A DNA stretch of 6,155 nucleotides from Verrucomicrobiota bacterium (GTDB lineage: Bacteria; Verrucomicrobiota; Verrucomicrobiia; Verrucomicrobiales; Verrucomicrobiaceae): positions 1 through 6,155 of the forward strand of contig JAIOQF010000263.1 of assembly GCA_021413535.1 (NCBI GenBank), given 5' to 3'. Position 1 is the first letter of the stretch, and every line of letters begins with the position of its first letter. Positions 5,558 through 6,155 of the stretch are shown piece after piece. The notes below the pieces were generated by a model. The model was not told the origin of the DNA. It was given only the letters and a program-made list of their open reading frames with translations, and searched no databases. The position numbers were made by a program, and so were the translations under genes.

Positions 5558-5989
5558 ATGAAAACAAATGAAGAAGGAATGCTGTTATCGACTGTGGAAT
5601 ATCGGATGCTCGCCCGCGTGAAGACGGCGGCGCGCCTATCGCTGGGATTTGTCTGGCTATGGGAGGGGCTGGTGCCGAAGGTGCTTTATCCATCGACGCT
5701 GCAAATCGAAATGGTGCGACGGAGCGGGTGGTGGTTCGGCACGCCGGAACAGACACTCTACTGGCTGGGGTTGGCCATGATTCCGGCTGGATTTGCGATC
5801 CTCTCTGGAATCGCAGAGCGCCTCGCCGTGCTGGTAGCCACACTGTCCGTCATGGTGTTAATGGTGCTCGTCATCAGCACCAATCCCGAAGCGCTGCATG
5901 ATCCCTTTGGCGGACTGGCCAAGGATGCCTGCCTTTTCGTCTGCGCGGCCCTGGTCTGGTTCTGGCCCCGGTCGCTGGAACATCCTTGA
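5558..5989 (+). CDS. DoxX-like membrane protein, 'B2' (paralogue of B1)
   Basis: This 143-aa, four-segment membrane protein is closely related to B1. WLWEGLVPK (33-41), MVRRSGWWFG (52-61), LVISTNP (104-110) and DPFGGLAKDACL (115-126) are shared nearly unchanged. The region between, around residues 72-98, has diverged most, so it may set partner or substrate specificity. Conserved charged residues inside or beside the helices (Glu36, Lys41, Arg54, Arg55, Asp115, Lys122, Asp123) are unusual for so small a membrane protein and are candidates for function. The ATG at 5558 gives an N-terminus of the same length as B1. A second in-frame ATG at 5579 has a purine-rich AAGAAGGA directly against it, too close to act as a normal ribosome binding site. 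This is the last gene of the block: a 75-nt gap follows, then a signal-peptide gene. Confidence 0.88.
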   Translation: MKTNEEGMLLSTVEYRMLARVKTAARLSLGFVWLWEGLVPKVLYPSTLQIEMVRRSGWWFGTPEQTLYWLGLAMIPAGFAILSGIAERLAVLVATLSVMVLMVLVISTNPEALHDPFGGLAKDACLFVCAALVWFWPRSLEHP

Positions 5990-6064
5990 AAAAAGGCGCT
6001 GCACTTGGCGACAAATTCTGCCATGATAGGAACGTCACTGTCACTGAAATCAACTTTGAACACT
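5990..6064 (+). other. Intergenic gap after the operon
   Basis: This 75-bp gap shows no hairpin followed by a T-run. TTGGCG (6005-6010) and TAGGAA (6027-6032) with 16 bp between form at best a poor sigma70-type promoter for the next gene. The hexamer GTCACT is repeated in tandem at 6034-6045, with no evident role. The ATTTC-N10-GAAAT operator does not occur here. Confidence 0.4.
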
Positions 6065-6155
6065 ATGAGACATCACTTCGCCACCGCTTTTTGTTGCGCA
6101 CTCACCCTGTGCATCTTCTCTACTCTTGCTCGTGCCGAGGACAGCAAGACAAAGC
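6065..6155 (+). CDS. Exported protein of unknown function, N-terminal fragment (runs off the right edge)
   Basis: Thirty complete codons are visible from the ATG at 6065. The N-terminus has Arg-His-His, then a hydrophobic core (residues 5-21), then LARA followed by EDSKTK, a textbook signal peptidase I site after Ala24. The protein is therefore probably periplasmic, outer-membrane or secreted. Too little is present to name a family. It lies 75 nt after B2 on the same strand, so it may be either the last gene of the operon or a separate unit. The start is preceded by AACACT, with no Shine-Dalgarno, as for most genes in this window. Confidence 0.7.
   Translation, partial: MRHHFATAFCCALTLCIFSTLARAEDSKTK

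Larger units (their letters stand above)
1853..5989 (+). other. Predicted regulator-plus-membrane-module gene cluster
   Basis: Seven genes on one strand are arranged regulator, MBOAT acyltransferase, A1, B1, TIGR01777 SDR, A2, B2. The junctions are 43 nt (containing operator 2), ATGA overlap, 20 nt, ATGA overlap, ATGA overlap and 15 nt. This tight packing indicates that the six genes from 2433 onward are cotranscribed, with the regulator either on its own promoter or reading through. No internal terminator was found. Confidence 0.75.

Noticed and set aside
5283..5843. Open frame of 186 codons on the minus strand
   Set aside because: It is antisense to A2 and B2, Arg/Ser/Pro-rich and without any motif; it is a shadow frame.
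6005..6022. Sigma54-like GG...GC promoter before the signal-peptide gene
   Set aside because: The GG-to-GC distance is 11 nt instead of the required 10, and the flanking bases fit poorly.
6034..6045. Tandem GTCACT repeat as a regulatory site
   Set aside because: Two copies of a hexamer are easily explained by chance, and no similar copies occur at the other promoters.

Overview
The window reads as chromosomal DNA of a moderately GC-rich Gram-negative bacterium, most likely a member of the Verrucomicrobiota or a close relative in the PVC group. This rests on a lipoprotein-like cytochrome c of the planctomycete/verrucomicrobial type, a GatB with four putative zinc-ligand cysteines, and a general lack of Shine-Dalgarno sequences. 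The assignment is inferred from protein character and was not tested by any search.

Layout: a cytochrome c-type protein runs leftward off the left edge (1-188, minus strand). After a 135-bp divergent gap, gatB (324-1784) encodes the B subunit of the Asp-tRNA(Asn)/Glu-tRNA(Gln) amidotransferase. These two look like ordinary genes. A seven-gene same-strand block follows (1853-5989): a GbsR/MarR-type repressor; a membrane-bound O-acyltransferase of the wax-synthase-like type (MBOAT); a small membrane protein 'A1'; a DoxX-like membrane protein 'B1'; an NAD(P)-binding TIGR01777-family SDR protein; a second small membrane protein 'A2'; and a second DoxX-like protein 'B2'. Three junctions are ATGA stop/start overlaps and two are gaps of only 15-20 nt. 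At the right edge a new gene begins (6065 onward) with a clear signal peptide.

The block is the interesting part. A-B pairs flank the SDR gene on both sides: B1 and B2 are about two thirds identical over their cores, while A1 and A2 are only distantly similar but collinear. The repressor gene and the MBOAT gene each carry an ATTTC-N10-GAAAT inverted repeat at exactly the same distance from their ATG. This suggests that the regulator controls both itself and the five- to six-gene membrane operon downstream. My working reading is a locally regulated envelope module in which an acyltransferase, a Rossmann-fold enzyme and paired small membrane proteins act on the same hydrophobic or membrane-linked substrate. 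The substrate cannot be read from the sequence.
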